Below, piece after piece: positions 38,103-46,672 of a stretch of DNA of 64,000 nucleotides. Position numbers and translations under genes: made by a program. Under the pieces are notes generated by a model. It was not told the origin of the DNA. It was given only the letters and a program-made list of their open reading frames with translations, and did no database searches. Position 1 is the first letter of the stretch, and every line of letters starts with the position of its first letter. Source of the stretch: Pseudarthrobacter sp. NIBRBAC000502772 (GTDB taxonomy: Bacteria; Actinomycetota; Actinomycetes; Actinomycetales; Micrococcaceae); assembly GCF_006517235.1 (NCBI RefSeq), contig NZ_CP041188.1, forward strand, positions 3,162,001-3,226,000, written 5' to 3'.

Positions 38103-38909
38103 TCAGGTCCTGCGCAGCGTCAGGATCTGTTCGGCGCGGCCGAAGGGGCCCTGGAGATCGTGCAGGACGGTGGACGTGAGGCCAATCCCGTCAGTTCCGA
38201 AGGAGACGGCGTTGTCCAGGCCCAGCCATTCGCCCCCGGGCCTGCGGTACATGTGGATCTGCAGGTCCAGGTTGGGGAAGGCATAGCTGCCTTTGCCCGG
38301 CGGGACCCTGGCCGCGATCCCGTTGGCTGTGTCAACGAGTCCCATCAGGCGGGCCAGGTCGCCGCTGTCGGCTTTGTCTGTCAGGGGGTGCTGGGTGCGG
38401 AGCCAGACGATGCCCGCGCCGGGCCGGTGGCCCTCGGCAACGCGCATCTCCAGGGACCGGATGTAGCCGCCTGGCCAGATGGCAGGGCCGTCGAGCGGCT
38501 TGCATTCATCCGGCGCCGGAATGCCGGAGTCCTCGACGGCGGCAACCGCGGCAGTGTCGCTGGTGATCATCCGCCACGCGGTGGCGCGGATGGCCACCCG
38601 GCCGTTGGCAACCAGTTCTGCCTGCAGGAGCTCGATGGTCCGGCCCGGGCGCAGTGTGGTGGTTTCGATGTGGAACCCGCCACCCGGGATCAGGCCCAGG
38701 ATCTCGTAGCTCAGCCGGGCCATCCGCATGTCGTCCCGCGGCTCGTGGCGCTCCAGGCTGTCCACCATCAGGCCGGAAGCCGGCGCCATGTGCTGTTCGT
38801 GCTCGTTCCAGGCCCCCTGGGCGTGGATGGTGGAGCGGAATCGGCCGCCACCCAGCGCCTGGTAGTAGAAATCGCCGTCGGCCAGTTCCGGGAGTGCAGA
38901 AGTCAACAT
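38103..38909 (-). CDS. Thioesterase-family protein (TesB-like double hotdog)
   Basis: 268 aa with the double-hotdog arrangement of acyl-CoA thioesterase II relatives. The N-terminal half holds FYYQALGGGRFRSTIHAQGAWNE and MRMARLSYEILGLIPGGGFHIET; the C-terminal half has PSLDLQIHMYRRPGGEWLGL-like text (NLDLQIHMYRRPGGEWLGLD), VSFGTDGIGLTSTVLHD and FGRAEQILTLRR. The substrate is unknown. It lies upstream of and on the opposite strand to the SulP gene, with a 51-bp convergent gap. Confidence 0.84.
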   Translation of the reverse strand: MLTSALPELADGDFYYQALGGGRFRSTIHAQGAWNEHEQHMAPASGLMVDSLERHEPRDDMRMARLSYEILGLIPGGGFHIETTTLRPGRTIELLQAELVANGRVAIRATAWRMITSDTAAVAAVEDSGIPAPDECKPLDGPAIWPGGYIRSLEMRVAEGHRPGAGIVWLRTQHPLTDKADSGDLARLMGLVDTANGIAARVPPGKGSYAFPNLDLQIHMYRRPGGEWLGLDNAVSFGTDGIGLTSTVLHDLQGPFGRAEQILTLRRT

Positions 38910-38936
38910 TGACCCTTTCGCTTGTCCTTGTGGGGC

Positions 38937-39449
38937 TCAGCCAAGCCTATCCGCATTGCCTGCCGCTGCCTGCTCGGCAGCGCTCCCGCGCGACAGGCGC
39001 CGCCGTCGTACCAGCAGCCACGCGATGAGTCCGGCCGCCGCGGTGCCCAGCACAACAATTCCCCACGGGGAGCCGGCCGCCAACGCCAGCCAGGCTTCGA
39101 CGGCGGCGAGCCCGATGGTGGCGTAGATCAGTGCCCAGAGGATGGAACCGGCGACGGCGGCAGGAAGGTAGCGCCTTAACGGCATCTTCGCAGCACCGGC
39201 GGCGAGGTTGACGGCAGTCTGCAGGCCGATGGTCAGGAACGACAGCGTCACGGCGAACGATCCCCAGCGGCGGACGAGCTCTTTCGCCTGGCCGGCGCGC
39301 CGGCCGTTCCACGAGGAAGCGAACCGTGTGTGCTCAACACCTACTGCCGCTCCCCGGCCGATCCAGTACGTCGCGTTGACGCGCAGCATAACAATGGCGA
39401 AAAGGCTGGCCGCCGCCACGCCGAAGGGCAGGTCCCGGAACTGGTCCAT
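38937..39449 (-). CDS. VTT/DedA-like membrane protein next to heme oxygenase
   Basis: 170 aa with about four hydrophobic segments. The block VRRWGSFAVTLSFLTIGLQT, then AAKMPLRRYLPAAVAGSILWALIY, resembles the re-entrant-loop region of VTT/DedA-family (SNARE-associated) proteins, but the protein is shorter than typical DedA members. Starts 3 bp after the heme oxygenase stop, so the two are likely co-transcribed. Function unknown. A basic tail with RRRRLSRG follows the last helix. Confidence 0.7.
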   Translation of the reverse strand: MDQFRDLPFGVAAASLFAIVMLRVNATYWIGRGAAVGVEHTRFASSWNGRRAGQAKELVRRWGSFAVTLSFLTIGLQTAVNLAAGAAKMPLRRYLPAAVAGSILWALIYATIGLAAVEAWLALAAGSPWGIVVLGTAAAGLIAWLLVRRRRLSRGSAAEQAAAGNADRLG

Positions 39450-39452
39450 GGG

Positions 39453-40121
39453 TCAGGCCGCAGGCTGCGGACGGGCCCCGACGGCGGATTGCAGGTCCGC
39501 GAAAATGTCGCCGTTGAGCCGGAAGGCATGGGCGGCGTGGGTCAGCACTTCCTCGGTCCGGTCCGTGTCCAGCGCCAGGGCGTCCAGCCGGAGACGGTAG
39601 CCGTCCTTGTACTGCTTCATCTTCCCGACGCCGGGGAAAAGGTAGAAGTTCAGGCCGTCGTCGGGGATGCCGTAGTGCCGCTGGACGAGGCGGTGGATGA
39701 TCTGCCCGCCGGACAGGTCCCCCAGCAGCCGGACGTAGTGGTTGGCGAGCATGAACTCGGCGCTGTGGTGTTCGCGGATCAGGGTGGCGTAAGCCGTGGT
39801 GGCGGGGACAGTGACGATCCGGCCGTCTGCCAATTGCTCCCGCCAGCCGGTGCCATAGTGGAACGCCATGTCCGCCTCGAGCGCCGCCGTCCGTTCCAGG
39901 GCGGGGTCCAGGAACCCTGCCAGCAGCGGATCAGCACCGTACTCGGACCGCGCCACCGACTCCATGGCACCGTACACCGTGTACAGCTGGGCGGTGAGGG
40001 CAGCAACGGCGGCTGCGTCCAGCCTGCCCTCGAGCAGGTCGCCCATAAACGGGGACGATTCGGCCTCTTCATGGGCCGCGCTGGTGGACTGTTTGAGCAA
40101 CACGGAGAGCGGGGCGGTCAT
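39453..40121 (-). CDS. hmuO: Heme oxygenase (biliverdin-producing)
   Basis: Cleaves heme to biliverdin, CO and iron for iron acquisition. 222 aa from ATG 40121, chosen because GAGGAAG precedes it; an upstream GTG at 40133 has no ribosome site. The proximal heme ligand is H17 (STSAAHEEAE), with the distal-helix glycine motif GDLSGGQIIHRL and the N-terminal AAHEEAESSPFM typical of HmuO. A DtxR/IdeR-like box lies about 50 bp upstream. No heme transporter is in the window. Confidence 0.93.
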   Translation of the reverse strand: MTAPLSVLLKQSTSAAHEEAESSPFMGDLLEGRLDAAAVAALTAQLYTVYGAMESVARSEYGADPLLAGFLDPALERTAALEADMAFHYGTGWREQLADGRIVTVPATTAYATLIREHHSAEFMLANHYVRLLGDLSGGQIIHRLVQRHYGIPDDGLNFYLFPGVGKMKQYKDGYRLRLDALALDTDRTEEVLTHAAHAFRLNGDIFADLQSAVGARPQPAA

Positions 40122-40173
40122 GTTCTTCCTCACGCGCAGCAGGGGGTCGGAACACCATTATGGCGCACCGCAC

Positions 40174-40192
40174 TTAGGCAACCCTAATCTCG
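40174..40192 (-). promoter_or_regulatory. DtxR/IdeR-like iron box upstream of heme oxygenase
   Basis: TTAGG and CCTAA arms separated by CAAC (40174-40187), continued by TCT. Compared by eye with the IdeR consensus TTAGGTTAGSCTAACCTAA it matches at about 13 of 19 positions. It is about 53 bp upstream of the heme oxygenase start, and iron control of heme oxygenase is well known in corynebacteria. Confidence 0.5.
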
Positions 40193-40708
40193 CCCTTCCA
40201 GCATGCGCGTCCGCAGGTCCGGCCACGATTTTGAGAAACCGGGATGGAGCTCTTTCGCGTCCACCTCGTCCAACGGAACCCACTGGAGTTCGAGGCTTTC
40301 CGGATCGTTGATTACGGGCTCAAAAGGCGCGGTCACCAGCACTACAACGGTGGTGTAGGACCAGTAGCCGAAGTCCAGCACAGACGTGAAGAGGACGCTC
40401 ACATCCGCGGCCGGTACCGCGGCTTCCTCGTGCGCCTCGCGGAGGGCCCCGGTGACTGCGTCCTCGCCCTGGTGCAATGCTCCGCCGGGCAGTCCCCAGG
40501 TACCACCGTTATGGCTCCACAGCGCGCGGTGCTGCAGGAGAACGCCCTTGCCGGGGTCATAAGCCAGCACGCCGGCGGCACCGAACCTGCCCCAGAACTT
40601 GCCGCCGCCGCCCTCCACCCAGGCGTCACCGGGGTCCCGCGGACCGGTGCGGACCGGCGGAATCGTGAGGTTCGCGTCAGGGGACGTGGCAGCCAAGGAG
40701 TGATCCAT
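40184..40708 (-). CDS. NUDIX hydrolase
   Basis: 174 aa pyrophosphohydrolase fold with a complete Nudix box at residues 75-97 (GGALHQGEDAVTGALREAHEEA). The preceding VLLQHRALWSHNGGTWGLPGG and following SYTTVVVLVTAPFEPVINDPESLELQWVPLDEV match small Nudix enzymes of 8-oxo-dGTP/MutT type, but the substrate is uncertain. Its stop lies within the iron box upstream of heme oxygenase. ATG 40708 is taken as the start. Confidence 0.88.
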   Translation of the reverse strand: MDHSLAATSPDANLTIPPVRTGPRDPGDAWVEGGGGKFWGRFGAAGVLAYDPGKGVLLQHRALWSHNGGTWGLPGGALHQGEDAVTGALREAHEEAAVPAADVSVLFTSVLDFGYWSYTTVVVLVTAPFEPVINDPESLELQWVPLDEVDAKELHPGFSKSWPDLRTRMLEGRD

Positions 40709-40762
40709 TCCACCAGTCTGACAGGTGCCCGGTGGCCCGGACGCGCGGCCGCCCGCGGCGCG

Positions 40763-40963
40763 TCAGCCGGCCTGCCCCGCGTGACCGCGTTCGATGGCGA
40801 AATCACCGCCCGGGTACATAACGGTTTCGTGTCCGTCGTCGAACCTGACCAGGTAGGGCGGATGACCTTCCTGACCACGGACTTCCACGATCACGCCGTG
40901 CCGATCCGAAGATCCGACGGTCCTCCCCCGGACGATAATCCTGTCGCCCTGCGCTGCCTCCAT
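40763..40963 (-). CDS. DUF1918-domain protein
   Basis: 66 aa protein consisting almost entirely of a DUF1918 domain: MEAAQGDRIIVRGRTVGSSD, then GVIVEVRGQEGHPPYLVRFD and GHETVMYPGGDF. The family resembles a small SH3-like barrel of unknown function, frequent in actinobacteria. ATG 40963 has a good GGAGGTGA site; the upstream GTG/ATG at 40978 lacks one. Confidence 0.86.
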   Translation of the reverse strand: MEAAQGDRIIVRGRTVGSSDRHGVIVEVRGQEGHPPYLVRFDDGHETVMYPGGDFAIERGHAGQAG

Positions 40964-41016
40964 GGCAATCACCTCCAAGCCCCAGAGTACGACTGACGGG
41001 GACCGGGGAACAGGGG

Positions 41017-41577
41017 TCAGTCGCGTTCCGCGTCGCGGTTCCCGGAAATGCGCTGCAGGTCGGGTCCCTGAGACGCGATGAGCCGGGCAGCGTGGCGAAG
41101 CGAATCGTCGGGGTCCTGGTGCCAGCGGGCGATGACGACGTCGGCGCGCTGGCGGCCGCTTTCGCCCAGTCCCTGCAGCAACGGAACCACAACGTCGGCA
41201 ATCAGGGGGGCCACCAGCTCACCGGTCTGCGCGGTTCTGATGAAGCCCTCCAGCCGGGTCAGGTCAGAGTGGCGAAGAAGGGCAACCCGGGACTGCAGCA
41301 GCACCACGGCGGCGAGCCGCCTCTCATAGACCGGCCGCCTGCCGGGACCGGGCCGGCCCCAGAGGAGGGATGCCAAAGCGGTCACCTCATCGTGGCCAAG
41401 ATCCTTGAACTTCCTGCCGGCGTCGCGGACGGTGCCGCGTACGGCTCCCACTGACGATCCGTAGGAACCCAGGACCCCGCCCACCCGGGCCTCCACGTCC
41501 TCCGCCCGGTACCAGGCGCCCTCATTCTGCAGGGTGGCATCGATGAAGCCGGCAGCGTCCTGCACACGCCCGTTCAC
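41017..41577 (-). CDS. HEAT-repeat-like protein, possible AlkD-type DNA alkylation repair enzyme
   Basis: 186 aa, all helical. The stretch LGHDEVTALASLLWGRPGPG followed by RRPVYERRLAAVVLLQSRVALL resembles the ALKD/HEAT fold of DNA alkylation repair glycosylases, including the conserved helix with paired Trp/Arg and the ERRLAA segment. The C-terminal part (RQRADVVIARWHQDPDDSLRHAARLIAS) also fits HEAT repeats. Catalytic Asp and Trp positions could not be assigned with confidence. GTG 41577 follows GGGAGG. Confidence 0.62.
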   Translation of the reverse strand: MNGRVQDAAGFIDATLQNEGAWYRAEDVEARVGGVLGSYGSSVGAVRGTVRDAGRKFKDLGHDEVTALASLLWGRPGPGRRPVYERRLAAVVLLQSRVALLRHSDLTRLEGFIRTAQTGELVAPLIADVVVPLLQGLGESGRQRADVVIARWHQDPDDSLRHAARLIASQGPDLQRISGNRDAERD

Positions 41578-41646
41578 AGCACCCTCCCGGTCGCGGCACT
41601 GGAAGTCACGTCACTGGAGTTCACGACATCTGGGTTCACGTCGCCG

Positions 41647-42009
41647 CTACCGTCCCTGCCGGCCGGCGGCGGCGTGGAGGATGCAGAACGGCGTCGACGG
41701 GCGGGCTTCGAGCCGTCCCTCCGCGATGGGGTCCCCGCACACGGCGCACGTGCCGTAGGTGCCCGCCGCAATCCGCGCCAGGGCCGCGTCCACCTGGTCA
41801 AGTCCCGCACTGCTCTGCTTCAGGAGCGCCGAGGCCTGCGACAGCTCGAACGCAATGGTGGAACCCTCGGGGTCGTGCTCGTCATCCACGTTGGAATCCT
41901 GGCGGGCGGCGTTGGCCGACGAAATGTCCGCACGGAGGGCGGGGAGGAGCGCGAGTTTCCGGGTGCGCTCTTCTTCCAGCAGAACCCGGAACCGTTCAAA
42001 ATCGGGCAT
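41647..42009 (-). CDS. DksA/TraR-family zinc-finger protein
   Basis: 120 aa. N-terminal coiled coil (LLEEERTRKLALLPALRADI, with SQASALLKQSSAGLDQVDAAL) followed by a C-terminal zinc finger CAVCGDPIAEGRLEARPSTP then FCILHA. The last finger position is His rather than Cys (C-x2-C...C-x2-H). Small DksA-like proteins bind RNA polymerase or respond to ppGpp in some bacteria; no role is shown here. The gene is just downstream of the HEAT-like gene's promoter side but in a separate unit. Confidence 0.83.
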   Translation of the reverse strand: MPDFERFRVLLEEERTRKLALLPALRADISSANAARQDSNVDDEHDPEGSTIAFELSQASALLKQSSAGLDQVDAALARIAAGTYGTCAVCGDPIAEGRLEARPSTPFCILHAAAGRQGR

Positions 42010-42148
42010 GGGAAAAGCCTAGTGGTTTGGGTCTCGACAAGCGCCGTCGGCGGGAGCATGCTGGCAATCGTAAGCGCCTCAGATGCGGTCTGGCAGCCAG
42101 GGACAGACAGCTGATGGACACAGAATCAACAGAGAAAGTCTGCGTGCC

Positions 42149-42529
42149 ATGCCTACCAACGTCGTCACCACACTGGCAGTCAAATCCCACAACACGCCGG
42201 ATGAGAAGCGCCGCCCGGACAAAACCGAAGTGGACGTAGTCAACCTCGGCGACTACACCGTTGGCCGGTTCACGTTCAGTCCCGGCTGGCGCTGGTCGGA
42301 CTGCATCAAGCCGGTGGTCCAGACCGAGTCCTGCCAGAACAACCACGTCGGATACTGCGTTTCCGGGGCACTCAACGTCGAGACCACCAACGGCACCCGG
42401 ATCAGCATCAGCGCCGGCGACTCCTACACCATTCCGCCCGGACATGACGCCTGGGTGGACGGCGACGAAGCCTTCGTCGGCATTGAATTCCTCAGCGCCG
42501 CGGTATTCGCCAAGGCACCGGGAACGTGA
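42149..42529 (+). CDS. Cupin-domain protein
   Basis: 126 aa single cupin barrel: FTFSPGWRWSDCIKPVVQTE, NHVGYCVSGALNVETTNGTR, and SAGDSYTIPPGHDAWVDGDE, with His and Glu positions where cupins bind metal. ATG 42149 (MPTNVVTTLAV) is preferred; the frame is open 22 codons further without homology. Function unknown. It converges on the transglycosylase-like gene, 22 bp apart. Confidence 0.83.
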   Translation: MPTNVVTTLAVKSHNTPDEKRRPDKTEVDVVNLGDYTVGRFTFSPGWRWSDCIKPVVQTESCQNNHVGYCVSGALNVETTNGTRISISAGDSYTIPPGHDAWVDGDEAFVGIEFLSAAVFAKAPGT

Positions 42530-42551
42530 CGCGGCTGCCGTCCCCCGCAGG

Positions 42552-43844
42552 TCAGTACCAGTTGTTGGCCACGGAATGGTTCCACGCGCCGCACGGTGAC
42601 CCGTAGCGGTCAGCGATATAGGACAGGCCCCAATTGACCTGGGTCCGGTAGCTCGTGAGCCAGTCGCTGCCGGCGCTGGCATACTTGCTGGCCGGCAGCG
42701 ACTGGGCGATCCCGTATGCGCCCGAGTACGGGTTGGTGGCGGTGGTCAGCCAGTTCGACTCCTTGGTCCACAGCGACGCCAGGCACGGAAACTGGTCCTG
42801 GCCCCAGCCGTAGGCGCCGAGCTGCCCGGCCGCGTAGTTCTTGGCGCCCGCGGGGTCGTTGACAGCGCCTCCCGGAACGGAAGGCACGACGACGGCGGGC
42901 GGCGGGACCGGCGTCGGGCTCGGGACTGGAGGCGGGGCGGGCACGCCGGGTAAAGCAGGTGGGGCCGGAACCGGTTTCTGCGCAGCGGCAAGGGCCGCCG
43001 CCTTGGCTGCCGCCTCCGCCTGTTGGCGTGCCTGGTCCTGCGCCGCGGCCCGCTTGGCGGCCTGCGCCGTTTCATACGCGGCCAATGCCACCTGGCCCTG
43101 CCGGAACTCCCCCTCCACCGCAGCCGTGGTCCCTTTGAGGGAGGCCAGCTGCGCGGTCAGTTCCTGGCCGTGCTCCTGCTGCTCCGCGATCTGCCGGGAC
43201 ATGGCCTGCTGGGCGGATTGGGCGGCGTCGAGCTTGGTTCTGGCCTCGCCGGACAGGCGCTCGCGCTCGGCCCTGGCCGCCTGCTCCTGATCGGCCAGGG
43301 CACGGGAAATGCGTTCGGCGCCTGCAGATTTGTTGACCAGGGCCGCAGTCTTATCGCTGACGATCTGGACGATATTCAGGCCGTGGATGCTGTTGTTCTG
43401 CACGGCGTCGAGGGCAACGAAGAAACCCATGTTGGTTCCACCGGTCTTGTACGATTGGGCCGCCAGAGCACCGATTTCCTTCTTGTATTGTCCCAGTTCG
43501 GCCGCGGCGCGTGCCGTCTGGGCCGTGAGTGCGTCCACAGTGGAAGTGGCGGCCTGAAGTGCCGCTTCGGCCTTGGCGTACTCCGCGGCGGACGTTACGG
43601 CCGCATTGCCCAGCGCCTCTGCTTCAGCCTGGAGTCCGCCCAGCAGCCCGTTGATCCTGGTGACTTCTGCCGCTTTGCCGGCCTCGCTTTTCTTGGCGTT
43701 CTGCACGTCTTGCCACGAGGGATACCCGCCGGGCGGCGCGTCGTCGTCGGCATGCGAGGGAAGCAGCGCAGCCGACCCCACCAGGGCGACCGCCAGCAGG
43801 CCGGCGAGGGCGGGCAGCCGCATTTTTTGAACAATCCGGGACAT
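42552..43844 (-). CDS. Secreted coiled-coil protein with C-terminal lysozyme-like domain
   Basis: 430 aa exported protein. Signal peptide at residues 1-32 (LAGLLAVALVGSAALLPSHA), then a long Ala/Gln/Glu-rich coiled coil (about 50-285), a Pro/Val linker, and a 90-residue C-terminal domain (YAAGQLGAYGWGQDQFPCLA, SLWTKESNW, GAYGIAQSLPASKYASAGSDW, NWGLSYIADRYGSPCGAW) of the transglycosylase SLT/aggregation-promoting-factor type, with ES and GIAQ motifs. The coiled coil resembles that of peptidoglycan hydrolase regulators. It is divergent from the LysM-NlpC/P60 gene, with a riboswitch and repeats between them. Confidence 0.86.
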   Translation of the reverse strand: MSRIVQKMRLPALAGLLAVALVGSAALLPSHADDDAPPGGYPSWQDVQNAKKSEAGKAAEVTRINGLLGGLQAEAEALGNAAVTSAAEYAKAEAALQAATSTVDALTAQTARAAAELGQYKKEIGALAAQSYKTGGTNMGFFVALDAVQNNSIHGLNIVQIVSDKTAALVNKSAGAERISRALADQEQAARAERERLSGEARTKLDAAQSAQQAMSRQIAEQQEHGQELTAQLASLKGTTAAVEGEFRQGQVALAAYETAQAAKRAAAQDQARQQAEAAAKAAALAAAQKPVPAPPALPGVPAPPPVPSPTPVPPPAVVVPSVPGGAVNDPAGAKNYAAGQLGAYGWGQDQFPCLASLWTKESNWLTTATNPYSGAYGIAQSLPASKYASAGSDWLTSYRTQVNWGLSYIADRYGSPCGAWNHSVANNWY

Positions 43845-43949
43845 AGTTGGTGAGCTTACCGGGCATATACGGATTACGGGGCCTGACCTGCAACATCGTT
43901 ACCGAGGAGGGAGGGAATCCGAGATGAAGCGCGGGTGGATTTCACGCCT

Positions 43950-43972
43950 ACATTCCGTTACCGGAATGTGAC
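43950..43972. promoter_or_regulatory. Inverted repeat with tandem GTNAC motif between two cell-wall genes
   Basis: ACATTCCG and CGGAATGT (8-bp perfect arms) surround TTAC at 43950-43969. The same stretch contains GTTAC-N6-GTGAC (43957-43972), an 11-bp-period direct repeat like the loosely conserved MtrA-binding repeats reported for actinobacteria. It lies between the divergent hydrolase genes, about 75 bp before the riboswitch. The regulator is a guess. Confidence 0.4.
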
Positions 43973-44034
43973 ATTGCCGATAACTGGAAGTTATGGTCAA
44001 ACGGTGGCCCGGCTCAAGCCGGGACATTCCCGCC

Positions 44035-44224
44035 AGTATGCCGAGCCCTGCCGCTGACCGGGATCCAGTCGCTTTCCAGCTGGCAGGGACGGGGGAACCA
44101 CGTTTCCACGGCTTTTCGAAGCCTTGGGGTTAAGTCGGTATCGCCCCGTCCCGTGCGGCGGCGCTACCGGCCGGGTATCTCCGACCCGAACCCGACAGCT
44201 CACCCCGCAGGCATGGGAGAGGCG
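44035..44224 (+). ncRNA. ydaO/yuaA (c-di-AMP) riboswitch
   Basis: The stretch carries conserved blocks of the actinobacterial ydaO element: GCCGAGCCCTGCCGC near 44040, GGCAGGGACGGGGGAACCA (about 44082-44100), GGGGTTAAGTCGGTATCG, CCGGGTATCTCCGACCCGAA and CCGACAGCTCACCCCGCAGG near its 3' end. It ends about 8 bases before the GTG of a LysM-NlpC/P60 gene. The class senses c-di-AMP and in actinobacteria commonly precedes rpf and NlpC/P60 cell-wall hydrolase genes. A GCCCGGC/GCCGGGA hairpin (about 44007-44023) precedes it. Confidence 0.88.
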
Positions 44225-44231
44225 ATCAACC

Positions 44232-45083
44232 GTGTCCAAGAATTCCGCTGCCGCACGCCTTCGTGCGGTTCCTGCCCGCTCTACCGTCCTCATTGGCCTG
44301 GCCACTGCGGCCAAAACACACCCTCTGACGTTTGGCCGGCCGGCCCTGGTGGCTGTTGCTGCATCCGGCCTGCTGTTCAGCATTGGCGTCCCGGCTCAGG
44401 CCGGCGTCCACGGCCCGGACAACTCCGGGACTGCCAACACTCAGGTCCAGACCAGTGCGGCGGCAGCGGCTCCGGCCGCTGTTGCTTCGACTTCCGCTGC
44501 AGCAGCCCCCGCCGCGGCCAACGTCCACACCGTCGTTTCGGGTGACACGCTGGGCCAGATTTCCGCCGCCAACGGCGTCCCGCTCAACGACGTCCTTGCC
44601 GCCAACGGACTCTCGCTGACCAGCATCATCTACCCCGGCGACCAGATCCTGATCCCTGGTGCCGGCTACACCGCACCGGCTCCCGCAGCGTCTCCCGCAC
44701 CGGCGCCGGCCTCCCCCACCAACACCGGCATAAGGCTGGCCTCAACGTCCGCACCGGCGGCACAGGCTCCGGCCGGCTCGCTCGGCGCGGCCATCCTGGC
44801 TTCCGCCAACTCCCAGCTCGGCATCCAGCAGGACTGCACCGCCATGGTGGAGAAGGCGCTGCGCTCGGTGGGTAAAAGCGTGGGTGACCTGGCTCCCGGC
44901 CAGTTCTTCCAGTACGGCCCGGTGGTGGGCACACCGGCCGCAGGGGACCTGGTCATCACGGCCGGCCATGTGGGCGTCTACGCCGGCAACGGCCAGGTTG
45001 TCAGTGGCGGGGTGGACGGTTACAAAACCGAAGTGCACTCCATCAGCTGGCTCGCCGGAGCGTCCTTCGTCCGCGTAGCGTGA
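44232..45083 (+). CDS. LysM-domain NlpC/P60-type (C40) cell wall hydrolase
   Basis: 283 aa exported peptidoglycan hydrolase. A long signal region ends around FSIGVPAQA; an Ala-rich linker is followed by a LysM domain (VHTVVSGDTLGQISAANGVP, NDVLAANGLSLTSIIYPGDQ, ILIP), then a C40-like domain with the catalytic Cys in QQDCTAMVEKALRSVGK and His in ITAGHVGVYAGNGQVVSGG. GTG 44232 follows GGGAGAGG. The frame is open upstream through the riboswitch but is not protein-like there. Expression is expected to fall when c-di-AMP is high. Confidence 0.9.
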   Translation: MSKNSAAARLRAVPARSTVLIGLATAAKTHPLTFGRPALVAVAASGLLFSIGVPAQAGVHGPDNSGTANTQVQTSAAAAAPAAVASTSAAAAPAAANVHTVVSGDTLGQISAANGVPLNDVLAANGLSLTSIIYPGDQILIPGAGYTAPAPAASPAPAPASPTNTGIRLASTSAPAAQAPAGSLGAAILASANSQLGIQQDCTAMVEKALRSVGKSVGDLAPGQFFQYGPVVGTPAAGDLVITAGHVGVYAGNGQVVSGGVDGYKTEVHSISWLAGASFVRVA

Positions 45084-45095
45084 TCCGACCATGCT

Positions 45096-45134
45096 CGACG
45101 GCGGCGGGCGGCACCCAGCCCCGCGCCGCCGTCG
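45096..45134. terminator. Bidirectional hairpin terminator
   Basis: Eleven-pair stem CGACGGCGGCG/CGCCGCCGTCG with a 17-base loop, located between the convergent LysM hydrolase (stop 45083) and SelO (stop 45153). Confidence 0.65.
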
Positions 45135-45152
45135 TCCATCCCTGGTGTTCTC

Positions 45153-46616
45153 TCAGGTCCCGCAGAAGGTCCGATAGCTCCCGAAGTCTTCAGGGGCGGG
45201 GCCGGCGTAGCGTTCCAGCCCGGGGCGCTGCGTGTACGGATCGGCCAGGACGTCCACCAACCGGTTGAATGGGTCCAGGTCGCCGGCGATAGCCGAGTCC
45301 AGAGCCTCTTCAACCAGGTGGTTCCTGGGGATGTAGACGGGGTTGACCCGGTCCATCAGGTCCGCGTCCGGCGCCAGGGCCAGCCACCGCGCGGCCCAGG
45401 CGTCGAAGGCTTCGGGGTTCGCAAACATGGACCGCGCAGTTTCCGGCGTACCGCGGGCCGCCGAGCCGAGGCTCCGGAAGAAGGAGGTGTAATCCACCTG
45501 GCCTTCCTGGAGCAGCGCCAGCACGCCGTCCACCAGGGACGACGCGACGTCGTCGTGCGTGTCCGGGCGCAGCCCAAGCTTGGACTTCATGCCTGCTGAC
45601 CAGGCAGCGCTGTACAGGGCGCGGAAGCCGCCGAGGGATTCAACGGCGAGCGCCACGGCCTGGTCCTGGTCTTCATGGAGCAGGGGCAGGAGTGCTTCAG
45701 CGAGCCGGGTGAGGTTCCATTCGGCGATGACCGGCTGGTTGGCGTAGGCGTAGCGTCCGTCCGCGTCGATGGAGCTGTAGACCGCGCCGGGGTTGAAGGC
45801 GTCCATAAAAGCGCAGGGACCGTAGTCGATGGTCTCGCCGGAGATGGCCATGTTGTCGGTGTTCATCACGCCATGGACGAAGCCCACCAGCATCCATTGC
45901 GCCACCAGGGACGCCTGCGCGGCTATGACCGCCTCGAAGAACGCGAGATAGGGCTTGTCGGCGAGCGCCGCGTCCGGGTAATGGCGGCTGATGGCATGAT
46001 CCGCCAGACGGCGCAGAAGGTCCGTCTCGCCGTTGACGCGGGCGAACTGGAAGCTGCCGACCCGCAGGTGGCTGCTGGCCACCCGGGTGAGCACGGCCCC
46101 GGGCAGCATGGTTTCGCGGCGGACGGGCCGGCCCGTGGCCACCACGGCGAGGGACCTCGTGGTGGGGATGGCCATGGCGTGCATGGCTTGGCTGACGATG
46201 TACTCGCGCAGCATGGGACCGACGACGGCGAGACCGTCACCCGCGCGGGCGAACGGTGTCCGGCCGGAGCCCTTGAGGTGGATGTCCCGAAGCTGCCCGT
46301 GGATGTCCGTGACCTCCCCCAGCAGGAGGGCCCGCCCGTCGCCGAGCAGGGGTGAGTAGCCGCCGAACTGGTGGCCGGCATAGGCCTGGGCCACGGGTGT
46401 GGCACCGTCAGGAATCTGGTTGCCGATGAGCAGCCGCGTCCCCTCGGGCGTCCGCAGCCAGGACGGGTCGAAGCCCAGCTCGGTGGCCAACGGCTCGTTC
46501 AGGACCAGCAGCTGCGGGTCAGGTGCTTCCTCCGCCTGCCAGGGAACCGCCAGCTCCCCGAGTTCGCGGGCGAAACGCCCGCCGAAGGTGAGCGTTAGTG
46601 GGATTGCGGTGCTCAT
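45153..46616 (-). CDS. selO: SelO-family protein adenylyltransferase (YdiU)
   Basis: 487 aa pseudokinase-fold enzyme that transfers AMP to Ser/Thr/Tyr of target proteins, linked to redox stress in other bacteria. Landmarks: [37 protein letters not shown] (nucleotide-binding Lys and Arg), [16 protein letters not shown], and [20 protein letters not shown] with the Asn/Asp metal ligands. Length agrees with the family. No selenocysteine signal; the C-terminus is YRTFCGT with a Cys near the end, as in many members. ATG 46616 is the start. Confidence 0.93.
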   Translation of the reverse strand: MSTAIPLTLTFGGRFARELGELAVPWQAEEAPDPQLLVLNEPLATELGFDPSWLRTPEGTRLLIGNQIPDGATPVAQAYAGHQFGGYSPLLGDGRALLLGEVTDIHGQLRDIHLKGSGRTPFARAGDGLAVVGPMLREYIVSQAMHAMAIPTTRSLAVVATGRPVRRETMLPGAVLTRVASSHLRVGSFQFARVNGETDLLRRLADHAISRHYPDAALADKPYLAFFEAVIAAQASLVAQWMLVGFVHGVMNTDNMAISGETIDYGPCAFMDAFNPGAVYSSIDADGRYAYANQPVIAEWNLTRLAEALLPLLHEDQDQAVALAVESLGGFRALYSAAWSAGMKSKLGLRPDTHDDVASSLVDGVLALLQEGQVDYTSFFRSLGSAARGTPETARSMFANPEAFDAWAARWLALAPDADLMDRVNPVYIPRNHLVEEALDSAIAGDLDPFNRLVDVLADPYTQRPGLERYAGPAPEDFGSYRTFCGT

Positions 46617-46672
46617 GCTTCAAGACTACCCGTGGCAGGACAGCCCAGACCGCGGCGGATCAGACGTGCTGC

